DNA from: Halocafeteria seosinensis
Taxonomy: Eukaryota; Sar; Bigyra; Bicosoecida
Direction: 5' to 3'
Assembly (NCBI GenBank): GCA_001687465.1
Contig: LVLI01000329.1
Coordinates: 1-64,000, forward strand
DNA length: 64,000 nucleotides
Shown here: piece by piece, positions 46,435 to 57,300 of the stretch
How the letters are laid out: each line of letters opens with the position of its first letter
How positions within the stretch are numbered: position 1 is the stretch's first letter
Made by a program: the position numbers and the translations under genes
Notes under the pieces: model-generated
Database searches by the model: none
Seen by the model: the letters and a program-made list of their open reading frames with translations, nothing else
What the model was told of the DNA's origin: nothing

Positions 46435-49400
46435 ATGGAATGGATTCAACGAGGAGCTGCCCCTTGGAGGAGAACAAGGGCTCTTTCATGCCTTTATAAG
46501 CGCTCTACAGCTTATATAAGCACTCATTCCCACAATGTGACCTTGAGAGGTGCTCGGACAGAGAGAGGGCATTGCCGCCGATTGGGTGGGTATCCCCTAA
46601 CTGGACCCATTTCGGCTCAATACAGCAGCAGCAGCACTAAGAATCTGAGCCAGAGATACAGAGATTGTATGCGGCAATTAAATAGCTCAGAGGAAGCCGT
46701 CGATCTCGATTTAATTGGATCCACCTTGGAGGAACTCGCGTATATACCGTACTATTCGTCTCACAATGGACAGCCTCAAATCGGGTTCGACCGACGAGCT
46801 GTCAACATTGTACAAGCAACATTGGGATACCTCCGGAGGTCAGCGTCCGGTATTACACCAAGGCCTCATTCGAAGTTGATGAAGTCCACGAGCACGGGTA
46901 GTGTTAAGGAATCCTTCGCATCCCTTCTTCGTCCGCAAACTGTTACAGTGTTGATAGCCAACCTACCCGATGCCGAAGCTACCGAAATCACTCACTTGAT
47001 CTTGAGAAACTCTACGCTATCTCCAAATAAGACCCTGGTTACCTGGATGGTATTTAGATCGATTCGTACATGCGACTACAGCACTGTAGATGAGATTCTA
47101 GACTGGTGTAAAGGGCATAAGTTTCCTCTTGGCTACGAGACGATGTGGCCCCTGATACAACATTACGTGGAAGAGGGTGAATTCGAGCAACTAGATAACA
47201 TAGTAAAAGAGTGTTTCCAGGCACCCTCTGTCGAAGAAATTAACAAACCCATCGAACTTTCGGCGATGCTTGAAGCTGTCCTCTGGCGTGATAAACTGGA
47301 AATGCCCAATGCCAAAGTTGCTTCAGAGAGTATTGACGAGGTAGACAGGGAAGTTACCCAGAGACTACCAACCAAACTTCGAGAAATCGCTCAGGGCACA
47401 CATCTTGGAAAGACATCGGAAATCTATGATATCCGTCGCGGTAAAAGAAACTGGCCTATGCCTACGCCTGCTACAAGTCGGCCTCAGTTCGGAGTAGGCG
47501 ATACATCTAAAGACAAAACGCTCCTCCAGAGAATGAGTGCCGTACAAATTCATGCCCATGAACGATCAAAGCTAACTGGACCCCTGGGACAGGTGGCCAC
47601 TTCAGTTGCTAATAATTTGTTAAAGCATGTAGCAGATGATTTACGTCGCTGGAATACCGACATTAGTCACCCAACTGAAATAACAGAAGAATCGATCATC
47701 TTTATGGACTCCCTACTTACACGGCCGAAAGGACACTTTACCACTGTCGAGGACGTCCGATATGTGGCTCCTTACGATACCAAAGTCGACCTAGCCGAAT
47801 CTCATTTCCTAGATCAAGCGTTATCTCAACCCACGATCACACGATGCATAAACCATGTACGAGATACAGTAACCGCTCTCAAGACTAGATTGAGTCGCCC
47901 TGAGAGTGCAGTAGAACGACCTCTCGCTGTCGCTATGGGAATTGTAAGAGTTTATGATACAACGCTGTCATTGATACCTTCCCTTTCACCTACAACCCAA
48001 TGGTTATTAGCTAAGACTCTCAGGAAGCTTGGACGACTCGACGATCTCCATGCGCTGTATCGCTATGCACAAATAGCAAATGGGAAGTGGATGGAAGTGG
48101 GTACTCTAGAGTTCGTCACAGAGGATTTGTCTTTACCGGAAACCGATGTGAAGTATGTCAAGACATTAACGGATAATGAAGTCAAACAAGCGTTAAACGA
48201 AGCATCCAACGACCTCTCAGCGCTACAGCAATCACAAAAACACCAATTTGTTCGCCGGCAGACGGCCTCCATCCTTGCCGAATATTTGATGGGGTCCATT
48301 GAACAGTGCTCAGCGTTGCTGACTTACTCACCATCGGATACTTTCCTGAACGAATCGGAGGCTATTGTTGAGCGATGGAACCATTTTCGTGCTCTTGCAT
48401 CTCAGGACGCAATGGAATTCCTTCAAGAAGCGAATACGTTCATCAACTCTCTGAAAGAAGAAACGGAAAATAAAATGTCAAAAGGTGACCGCACTATCCC
48501 GTTCGACTCTCCTATTCTTCCGTACGTAGTGTCGGAGCTGGGACAAATGGCCAGCTCATTGCAAACACAACGAGGGCTTGGATACTCGCATCTAAAAACT
48601 CACGAAGCCCGCATTGGTACAAAGATCCAATGGAGTTATGATGCTCCTCTAGCCGTTGATGAGCGCAAAGTGGAGATCCAGCAGCTTTGCCAAGACACGA
48701 GTCTCAACGTTGTTTCCCTTCTTTCTCTTTCGGAAGTAGTGTTTAACGCCGGATCCGCAGCCGGCAGTAAAACGAGCTGTTGGTGGATGGACGAGAGTGT
48801 GAAAGGAAGTGACAAAGAGCGCTCTGACATGGACGATTGCTTAAAGAACGCATCCCAAGGTACGGAAACTATTAGGGTTCGCCACGCATTGCGAAGACTG
48901 ATAAACGAGCTTGTCCAAAAGTGGTCAGGCAATGAGTCACTCACAGAAGATGCAAGAATGCTCTCTGAAAACGCTGTCGTGTCCGTTCGAAGTCTCATGG
49001 CGTTGGTTAGACTCCTCTTCTATTTAGACCAGCCAGTTCCCATGCGGTCCATCATGCAGTCATCACTTTCACTGCACCTCAATGAAAATGACATAGAAGG
49101 AGCGTTATTCTGCTATCACTCGATAATGAACTCTTTCAACGGCAAAGGACAACACCGTTTCCCTCAATTGTCTTTCGGAAACCGAGAGAGTTACTCTTCC
49201 AAAGATGGGACTGTACTGAAATATCTCCGGACCTCGAGCTCAGACGCCCGACACGATGTTGCTTTACAATCTCCTTTTTTGGTATTACCTGTCTCCCAGC
49301 AAGCAGCCCTTTTGTACGCATGTTTGAGGAATTGCAAGTGGGTAGATGCATACGCTGTGCTTCTAGATGTGGTTGTTTGCAGTGTCCGCTTCGCTGTCGC

Positions 49401-49800
49401 AAACATGCCGTCAGAGTATTTGAGAGAGTCAGAAGTGGGTGGACAGTACCTCCTTTTGGATGAGATTGTGTGGGGGTCCATGCTAAGGAACAACAATGAG
49501 AGAGCCCCTCAGTCAACTCAGTTCCTGAGGAAGCTGTTGAATGCAGGGATGGGAGAATTTCTCTTGCAACGAGTCAATGATGACCTAGAGCGGCAAGATG
49601 AAAAGGGAGTAATACAGAAGGAGCGGTATGACTGGCTAATGAAGAGTTTTATTGAGAGAGAAGGTGAAGCAGGGGCAGCAATTTGTATGAACTTGCTGGG
49701 TATCGATCCGTCTCTAGACACTGCCGATTCGAAAACCTCAGCGGTTTCTCTCCTCGAAACAAACGAAGAGTTCGAGGAAGATAACATTATGGAAAACTAG
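46435..49800 (+). CDS. Large predicted mitochondrial helical protein (PPR-like)
   Basis: An intronless gene of about 1,121 residues (1,160 if the frame is taken from 46318). The ATG at 46435 gives MEWIQRGAAPWRRTRALSCLYKRST..., an Arg-rich, acid-poor N-terminus up to ~70 that fits a mitochondrial presequence. The rest is mostly helical with no catalytic motif. Segments such as LVTWMVFRSIRTCDYSTVDEILDWCKGHKFPLGYETMWPLIQHYVEEGEFEQLDNIV and QAALLYACLRNCKWVDAYAVLLDVVV have the look of degenerate PPR/TPR pairs of helices. An organellar RNA-binding role is plausible, but the repeats are too degenerate to be sure. It resembles the partial gene at the right end in general style, not in clear sequence. 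It ends 45 bp from the convergent myotubularin gene. Confidence 0.6.
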   Translation: MEWIQRGAAPWRRTRALSCLYKRSTAYISTHSHNVTLRGARTERGHCRRLGGYPLTGPISAQYSSSSTKNLSQRYRDCMRQLNSSEEAVDLDLIGSTLEELAYIPYYSSHNGQPQIGFDRRAVNIVQATLGYLRRSASGITPRPHSKLMKSTSTGSVKESFASLLRPQTVTVLIANLPDAEATEITHLILRNSTLSPNKTLVTWMVFRSIRTCDYSTVDEILDWCKGHKFPLGYETMWPLIQHYVEEGEFEQLDNIVKECFQAPSVEEINKPIELSAMLEAVLWRDKLEMPNAKVASESIDEVDREVTQRLPTKLREIAQGTHLGKTSEIYDIRRGKRNWPMPTPATSRPQFGVGDTSKDKTLLQRMSAVQIHAHERSKLTGPLGQVATSVANNLLKHVADDLRRWNTDISHPTEITEESIIFMDSLLTRPKGHFTTVEDVRYVAPYDTKVDLAESHFLDQALSQPTITRCINHVRDTVTALKTRLSRPESAVERPLAVAMGIVRVYDTTLSLIPSLSPTTQWLLAKTLRKLGRLDDLHALYRYAQIANGKWMEVGTLEFVTEDLSLPETDVKYVKTLTDNEVKQALNEASNDLSALQQSQKHQFVRRQTASILAEYLMGSIEQCSALLTYSPSDTFLNESEAIVERWNHFRALASQDAMEFLQEANTFINSLKEETENKMSKGDRTIPFDSPILPYVVSELGQMASSLQTQRGLGYSHLKTHEARIGTKIQWSYDAPLAVDERKVEIQQLCQDTSLNVVSLLSLSEVVFNAGSAAGSKTSCWWMDESVKGSDKERSDMDDCLKNASQGTETIRVRHALRRLINELVQKWSGNESLTEDARMLSENAVVSVRSLMALVRLLFYLDQPVPMRSIMQSSLSLHLNENDIEGALFCYHSIMNSFNGKGQHRFPQLSFGNRESYSSKDGTVLKYLRTSSSDARHDVALQSPFLVLPVSQQAALLYACLRNCKWVDAYAVLLDVVVCSVRFAVANMPSEYLRESEVGGQYLLLDEIVWGSMLRNNNERAPQSTQFLRKLLNAGMGEFLLQRVNDDLERQDEKGVIQKERYDWLMKSFIEREGEAGAAICMNLLGIDPSLDTADSKTSAVSLLETNEEFEEDNIMEN

Positions 49801-49845
49801 GGTCACTCAAACCGTTAACACTGAAAATGGCAACAGCAATTTCCG

Positions 49846-52800
49846 TTAGTCCCCTAGCGACGAAGTTTCATCTTCATAATCCACATCAGGGGGTTCTGTC
49901 ACTGGAGGTTGGTCATCCTCCTCTTCTTCTTCGTCCGGGCCCTGCTCCTCGTTTGGTTCGTCCGGAGTAACTGCGGGTACACTGCCTACTGACCGCGTTG
50001 AACGAGTAGGCTGCACACTTTCCGGTCCAAGCCTTTCGCCATCCACCTCTTGATCGCTCATTCCAGAAATAATGGAACATTTGCTCGGTTGTGAATCCGG
50101 GTCTAGTTCTTCTACTGTTGAGTGCTTTCTACCTTCAACTGAACCAATGAACCCCCACAATTCTTCCTTCTTTACCCCTAAGCCTTCCTCGGGGGAGGAA
50201 TAGCTTTGGCATCCTGTTTCCTGAGAATGTCCAGATATACTACATTGGTGAGAAAAATGTAGACCGGTCAAAGTTGAGATATCAAAACCAGAGTTGGGCT
50301 TCTTTGCCATAGAAGGCTGGGGGGCATATCTACAGAAATAGTCCTCCCATAGCTTTACTCTTCGCAACACCAATGATGGCGGAGGCAACAGAACTTCCTT
50401 AGCCGTATTAATATTATACAAGGGGGAAACAAAATTAGACGCGTTAAGAGCCTTAAGAATAGTGTTTAGGGATGCTGAGAATAGCCATTGTTCGTCACAA
50501 CTTGAGCTCTCGGCACACTGCTTCTTTAATAGCCGCAGGCTCTTTACATCCAGTTCGGTTTGCTTATGCACCCACTCCCACAGAGATCTCATCCGTTTTG
50601 CCACTAGCGTAGCTTCCCGATCCTTCTCGCAGTCGTAGAGTAGCGTACCAAACTTTCCAGAATTTAGATGATACGCGATGGCCAACAAGAAACAAGGAGT
50701 ATACTCAAAGTATGCCGGAAATTGGGAAACCAATTGGAAAACGGAGTCCAAGAATTGCACGAAGATGGGACTCACATCGTGGTCATCATCTACGTTCGCC
50801 GAGGAGTGGCCGCATCGTGTTCGAAAGCGATGGCCAAATGAACACCAGTCTTTCTCGACCAAGATACAAAAGCCGCGTATGGTTCGGAAAAAAGGGTCCA
50901 GTAGAATTTGAGCAACAGAGCACACCTGGGCGGTTCTGTCCCAACCATCACTACAATGTACAAGTATACTCTGTCTCGTGCGATGCAAAGCATGCGCTAC
51001 GCGTAGAGATGCCGACAACAAAGCCCGGATATGTACCAGCCAGTAACTGTTCTCGACGACGGAACCAAAAGTGACATCCGCAGAGGCGTTAGCCGTTTTT
51101 AGGAAACCCGTTTGAGCTCCGTTTGACACATTCAAAACGGCTGCTTCTACTTTCTTGAAAGCGTCTCGAATAGCATGTATGTTGTGAATATTCAAAAACA
51201 GCACATCCGTGTCCGCATAAGTTTCGTAACCCCAGCCGGCGGCCCGATTTCCCATGGCGTTAGACTTGGGTCGAGCATCGGCTATCACCAAGGGTCTACT
51301 GGTGATAAATTTACCAATATCTGTTCTTCTCGCGAGTTCCATATCCGGGTTACCGGCGACCCCTTTTAATTTATCTTCGTTGTCAAACATCACAGAACAA
51401 TTTTGAATTCTCTGTCGAAATGACATTTCGCGGTTATGATGCTGCAACTCGGGGGACGGAGCTTCTGAATACACAGCTGCTAACGCTTTCTTGGCTCCAG
51501 CATCACGAATAGCCATGAGTAAGGAGAGGTCCTCTGAACTGCTGTTATTCGACATTCCAACTTTCGGTTGAGAAGATCTGAAAATAGCAGTACCTGTCGG
51601 CCGATGTCTATACGTTAGAGCCGGTATTCGCTTCTTCGCTCGAAAATGAGCAACACTTTCTAATTTTTGCATGACTCCAGCCCCATTCCTTTCCATCAAA
51701 AAGCTGGAGGGAAGTATTACGATGCTGGGATATGTGGACGAGAATTTGAAATCTCGATTTACATCAGTTTTTGTGAACTGGGGCTCTCCTGTTTCCGGAC
51801 ACTTTGCCGCAAACACTGCTTGACGTCCAAATTCGATTTCAGGCTGGAAGAGTTTCCAACCTGGAAGCTCGTGCGGCGCGGGTTTCTTGCGCACACCATA
51901 CATATAGTTCAATTCACCAGGGAACGCGGTCAGTCTGACCCTTTCAATGATCTTGTCAATGCTGTCAGGCTTGATGATGAACCTATACTTACGCACATCT
52001 TTGCAAGTCAACTCCATAGCAACACAGTTCTGATCTTTCACTTTCTCAACGCGCTTGATCGTCGATGCGGGAATAGTTAGGAAGGTAGGATCCAAGTGAC
52101 TGAATCCCGGCACACCATAGTCGGCTCGTTGAATGTAATCTCTCGTTTGCCCTCGTTCGGTGTGGGGCAAGAAGCGCAGGGCATAGTCTGTTCCCGTCAG
52201 CATCCCCTCTAATTTATCCCCGAACGGACTTAGCATGAATCCCTCGATATTGTACTGCAAATGCTCATCTGTTGCTGGGAATATTTCCTCTTCCAAGCAC
52301 CAGCGGCTTCGTGATCGATCAGCAGTTTCTTGCTGCCCTTCATTCGAGACGGAGCGTCGTATTCTGCAAACCGGAGCACATGATTTATAGCCTGTGTTGC
52401 GGAAACAGCTTCTATAATCAACCCCACTACTTACATTAAGCCATCATCCGAGTCTGAACGCAAGGGGGAAACACGTTGTCCATTTGTCATGGAATCGCTC
52501 AGCGGGCTCGACTCGTTTCGTCCATCAGCGCGGTCGTTCCCACCACAAAAGGGGTTATTCAGCTCCTCCACTCGCTTCTCAAACTCTTCATTTGGGGGTG
52601 TATTGTCCTCAGGATAGCCTGCAGGATGATGTCTTCTCACCTGAAGGAAGTCCCGGTCCGGACTGAAAGACGGCGATACCACTGCTCCAGAGCTTGCGGT
52701 AGCCGATGACGCTGATGCCGAAGTCGAAGACCCTCCTGGTGGAGGTGGCGGCGTGGCACTGGTGTTATTATGCGCCTTGGAAGCGTCTTGGCCTTGATTT

Positions 52801-52859
52801 AATGCTCCCAAAGGGTCGTGTTGTACGGGGACCTTCTTGGAAGATCGTTTCTTACCCAT
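49846..52859 (-). CDS. Myotubularin-family phosphoinositide 3-phosphatase, active type
   Basis: Dephosphorylates PI3P and PI(3,5)P2 on endosomes. Two exons, 52435-52859 and 49846-52363; 980 residues. Exon 1 encodes a disordered N-terminus rich in Ser, Pro and Gly. A PH-GRAM domain follows (EHLQYNIEGFMLSPFGDKLEGMLTGT...). The phosphatase domain contains FRAKKRIPALTYRH, AVLNVSNG, VENSYWLVHIRALLSASLRVAHAL and the catalytic loop VHCSDGWDRTAQV (CX5R with Cys ~610), so this is an active member, MTM1/MTMR2-like. DWCSFGHRF, SPIFVQFLDSVFQLVSQFPAYFEYT and FGTLLYDCEKDRE follow in family order. The C-terminal tail is acidic and disordered; I see no FYVE or second PH domain. It ends 45 bp from the helical-protein gene. 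Confidence 0.96.
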
Positions 52860-53843
52860 GATTTCTGTGCTTAAATCCACTCAACTCGCTCTATGATATT
52901 CTACAGATCATTTTGCATAGAATGATGCTACGAGAGTAACAAACAAGGCTACTTAAAGCACATAAATCAGCCCTTGAAACAAGGGGAGGCCGGGGGCCGT
53001 CATCTCCCCTTAAGGTTCCCTTTCAGACGGACCCCTTTTCCCGCACACCCGCCCGAGCTGGCCAGCTAATCACACCAGCTCGGAAAATAACGATGGAACT
53101 GAAAGCGAGTGGAAGTGGCCAGAGGGGAAGCAAGAGATTCAAAGCGAGAACTCTTGAGTAAAACGGCATGCGAATCGGTGTTCACACTGTTGGTAGATTA
53201 ATACGTTTGTTCCAATTGCTACAGCAACCACTAAATGCGAACTTGGCCGTGGTTCATGTTTTCCGGTCGCTATCCTCTTCGCACACCTTGGCAGAGCTCA
53301 CTCCGCATCTCGCGAGTTAGGAATATGGCTAGTACGATGAATGTCCGGTATTCGAACTACAACCCAGTTACAGAAGTAGCCTACCTGTGAGTTTTGGGCA
53401 CATCTTGGCTTCGCCCTTATAACACTTATCGCCAGCCAATCCTCCTACGCGTACGACACCGCTATCGTGAGGCTGGGAGTAGCCTAGCTTCACTCTTGAA
53501 CGAACAAATTCGTACAGCTTCTCCCAGAGCGTTCGAATGTCACCTTGATCGGCTCCTGAGCGTTCCAAAGTAGAGACAGAGCGTTCCGTGTATGCACTTC
53601 ACGTTCACTTCGCTTAGTCTGTTGGTTACTCTGTTTCTCAATGAGGTAGCTATCTACGGCACAAGACACTACCGGTATGCTCCAGAGTGCACCATAATCT
53701 GCCGTTGGGCATCCGGGGCGGCGAGTGTTCCCAATCCTACGGTAGTAGATGAAGACGTTGATGCCGCGTTTATCCGGATTTCATGGACATGTTTGTCGAA
53801 CAAAAGCATTACCATTACAGGGTGACTTGCTCAACGGGGGAGT
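52860..53843. other. Region with no assigned gene; one weak minus-strand frame
   Basis: About 1 kb upstream of the myotubularin gene and downstream of the small acylated protein. A minus-strand frame at 53368-53568 (LWEKLYEFVRSRVKLGYSQPHDSG...) ends in a GTAGGC that could be a splice donor, but it has no ATG or partner exon that I can support. Confidence 0.35.
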
Positions 53844-54232
53844 TCATGCTCGTAGCCGATCTAGGGTTCTGCGCAGCTGAGGTATATCACATGTGTTCAG
53901 TCCCATGGGAGGATCCTGCCCTTTCTTACGATATTCCAGCTCTATTTTACCTGCAAAATTTCGAAGTATATGCGGTACAAAATGACAACAAATGCACTGA
54001 GGAACCGAGGGGACTCACCGATGAGATCCTGCTTGACTCTATGATCTCGAAGCGCTGCATTACGTTCATCAGAGATACCCGCTGTATTTCCCAGACGTTG
54101 CTCGGCCGCTCTCGCTCGCGCTTCACGCTCATCTACGTCATTGGTGTTGTAGGAGCCTCCCAATGCGCGCCCTCCTCCACGATGGTGAGCTGAGTTCCGC
54201 GTCGCGGTGCCTTTACAACATATACTTCCCAT
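53844..54232 (-). CDS. Small predicted acylated protein, unknown function
   Basis: Two exons, 54019-54232 and 53844-53950, joined by a GTGAGT...TTGCAG intron; 106 residues. The N-terminus MGSICCKG has Gly2 and Cys5/Cys6, the usual arrangement for N-myristoylation plus palmitoylation. A basic Gly/Arg stretch, then a helical segment (DEREARARAAEQRL) and a C-terminus QDLIGKIELEYRKKGQDPPMGLNTCDIPQLRRTLDRLRA follow. The overall plan (acylated start, charged single helix) recalls SVIP-type ERAD regulators, but I cannot show homology. Because exon 2 is only 107 nt, this gene would be missed by simple frame searches. It is divergent from SHPRH, about 160 bp apart. Confidence 0.65.
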
Positions 54233-54390
54233 AACCCACGTAGGCAGTTCGCAAGTAACTATTGACTTGTACTATCCAGTATTGATTTTCTGTTCGACAA
54301 CAATTCACACACGCACACGAGAAGGAGCGTTTGTGTATACATATACCAATATATATATTCAATACAATTACCCTACTGCATCGTGTTTCA

Positions 54391-57300
54391 ATGAGACGAC
54401 AACATGGAGCCAAGAAACGCAAACCTCAAGCGCCGCAGAAACTACAAGTTTTCTCCCCCCAAGAGGATGCCGCGCCACAGGATGACAGTCCACCAGGGTA
54501 TTCGGAGAACCATCGTCTTTCCAACCTGGCCCTGTATGAACTGAGATTGAACAGCGAGCAATTGAACGATGATTCCGGTTCCACTGCTGGAGGAGCAGCA
54601 GCTGCTGCTGCGTCATCGGCGGCAAATGACAGCATATTAGGGTATTACTCGTCTATATGTGACGATATTTTACGCAATGGAGCGCCGATTCGGCGCTCGA
54701 AGAAACAGAAGAGGAAGCGGCCATCAGCCAGGGAGGAGGCGAGGAATCATCTTTTGGTGCTATGTGAAGACAATGCAACTAGTCTAGGGAGCGAGAGATA
54801 CGTTGTGGGATATATTCGGTTTAATCTCTCTGGAGAAGAGCGGGAAGAACTGGATACGTTGGACGATGACGGTACAGGTACACTGGGCTTCAAAATTGAG
54901 CTTGCTAGATCTCAGCGAAAAACGTTGGTGCCCACGATAAATGGAGAACTGTTAGACCAATCTCATTTGCACTGGAAGCACAGCAAAGGGGAGTCCGTAT
55001 GTAACCCACGCCCTCTTCGGGACGTTATATCAAAAGTACTGTGGAACGCTGAAACAAGTGCTATTCGCGACCCCGACATCAGCGCAGACAACCTAGACGA
55101 CCTCACAAGACTTGTCAGCTTGCTTCGTTCGAAATTTATCAGTGTAAAGTGTTATCGTGAAGGAGGAAACTTTATCGTTGGAGAGGTCACGCTTAGTCCG
55201 AAGAGTTTCATTGATGACGGTGAATCTACCGACATTGTTTGGCATACCGAGGCAATAGATGAAGCTGCACAAAAGGCGAAGGGACAGTTACTTCGAGCAA
55301 GGAGAGGGCTTGTCGCCTCTATTATTGCTCAAACGGAAACTTCTGCTGGGATAAACTCGAAGCATCCGTTTATGCAGCATACAATAGCGGAGGACGATGT
55401 GTACTCTGTTGCTTCCCCGAGCTACAAAGACATTCCGACTTCCTGGCTAACTTTATCAGAAACCCACTTAGGAAAGCTAGAAAAGGAATTGGATACGAAC
55501 CTCAGGAAATACCAGTTGCAAGCAGTTGCTTGGATGCTCGGGAGGGAAGCGGGAACTGTCACCAACGGTAACGAGGAGCGCATCTTCTTTGAATACGACA
55601 GTATTCATCCTATGTGGCGTCCTGTTCGCGCAAAAAAGATTACCGGGTACGGTCCAGAGGAGCCAGTGGATATTTTCGTTTGCAGGGCACTTGGTCTTTT
55701 TTCCAGAGTACCAGTTAGAATGCCGAAGAATGGAGACGCACACTTATGTGGAGGTGGGATCCTTGCCGATGAAATGGGTTTGGGCAAATCTTTGGTGCTA
55801 TTAGGACTAGTGTGTTTGAATGGACTACGTGGCAACCGAAAGCTGGAGGAGACAGGAATAAGTATACCTTTGTCAACTTTACTTATCAATGGTCTAAAAA
55901 CATGCTCACTCACTCCTTCAAATATGACGTGCGTCTGTGGTGCTTCCGCTGACACGGAAACACAATCTCTTGCCTGGGCACAGTGTGACCAGTGTTACTC
56001 GTGGCAATCGGTGTTACTTTTACGGCCTTGGAAGGACGAAGAGAGTGGGAATGTGGCAAATCTTTGTGTATTGTGTGCTGTTTCTCGGCTTCGTATCCCA
56101 GTATCCAGTGCGTCGACACTGATAATATGTCCGCAATCATTAATTGAGCAATGGCGAAGGGAAATCAGCAAGCACTGCTCTTCCTCGGTAACATGCAAGC
56201 TGTATCCGGGAATCCATGAAGTGCTGAAGGTAATTCGACGAAACCACGAAAAGCTTACGAAAAAATTAAATCAATTATGTTCCCGGATAGGTGATTGCTC
56301 TGTGGAAATGCGTTCAATTTTGGATGCGTGCAAGGACCCGCAGTGTAGTAGTGCGACAACTCGCCAACTGAGTGACATGTTGGAGTCTAATGTAGAAGTC
56401 GCTAATCCAGGACTTAGAGGGTTAATTCGGGAATGCAGACAATGCATTAGCCATGGCCAAGAGTACGCATCACTTTTAGACCCAAGGTTTTTAGGAGCTA
56501 ATGACATTGTCCTCACAAGCTACGGAGCACTTTCCCAAGATTTAGGCTCCACGTCGCTGCTTGAAGGGGAAGAACACTTCGATACAACCACTTCGGGATA
56601 CGGCCGTGAAGTAGGACCGACCTCTAGAAAATGGACAGGCAGTTTGAGGTATAAGAAACGTTACAGAAATCCATCCTCTCCTCTTGTGCGAGTGGGTTGG
56701 CGAAGAGTGAGTCTGGACGAGAGTCAAATGGTAGACAGTCCTGCCACGCAATGCGCTAGTATGGCTCGGAAACTCCCAGCTATACATAGGTGGTGTGTCT
56801 CCGGAACGCCGCTGACGCGTTCATTGGATGACTGGCATGGATTGTGCATGTTTTTGGGTGATATGGCGACTCCATGGTGTAATGGCAGAGCGTTTCAGTA
56901 CCATGCAATGAAAGAATGTGTTGAAAACAATGACCCCGTTGCGATATGTCAGTTTCTGCAACACGCCTCCTCCCTAATGTGGCGCAATACCAAGAGGGAA
57001 GTTTCTCAAGAACTTGCATTACCACCGTGTCGAAATGAAGTTATTAGCGTTCGTTTATCTCCCATTGAATATGCGTTTTATCAACAACAGGTGCAGCAAC
57101 AACTATCCGTGGTGAGTAGGATTCTCCGAAAGTGGCGTCAGCACGGCCGAGGGAACGACAGCAGTTTTTTATCGGAAAAGCCCACTCGGACTGAATTGCA
57201 TGAAATATTGGACCCGTTGGTACGCGTTCGACAGGCGTGCTGTCACCCTCAAGCTACTAACTCTTTGAACCTGTCGGGCAAACGAAGCCGCACTATGTCG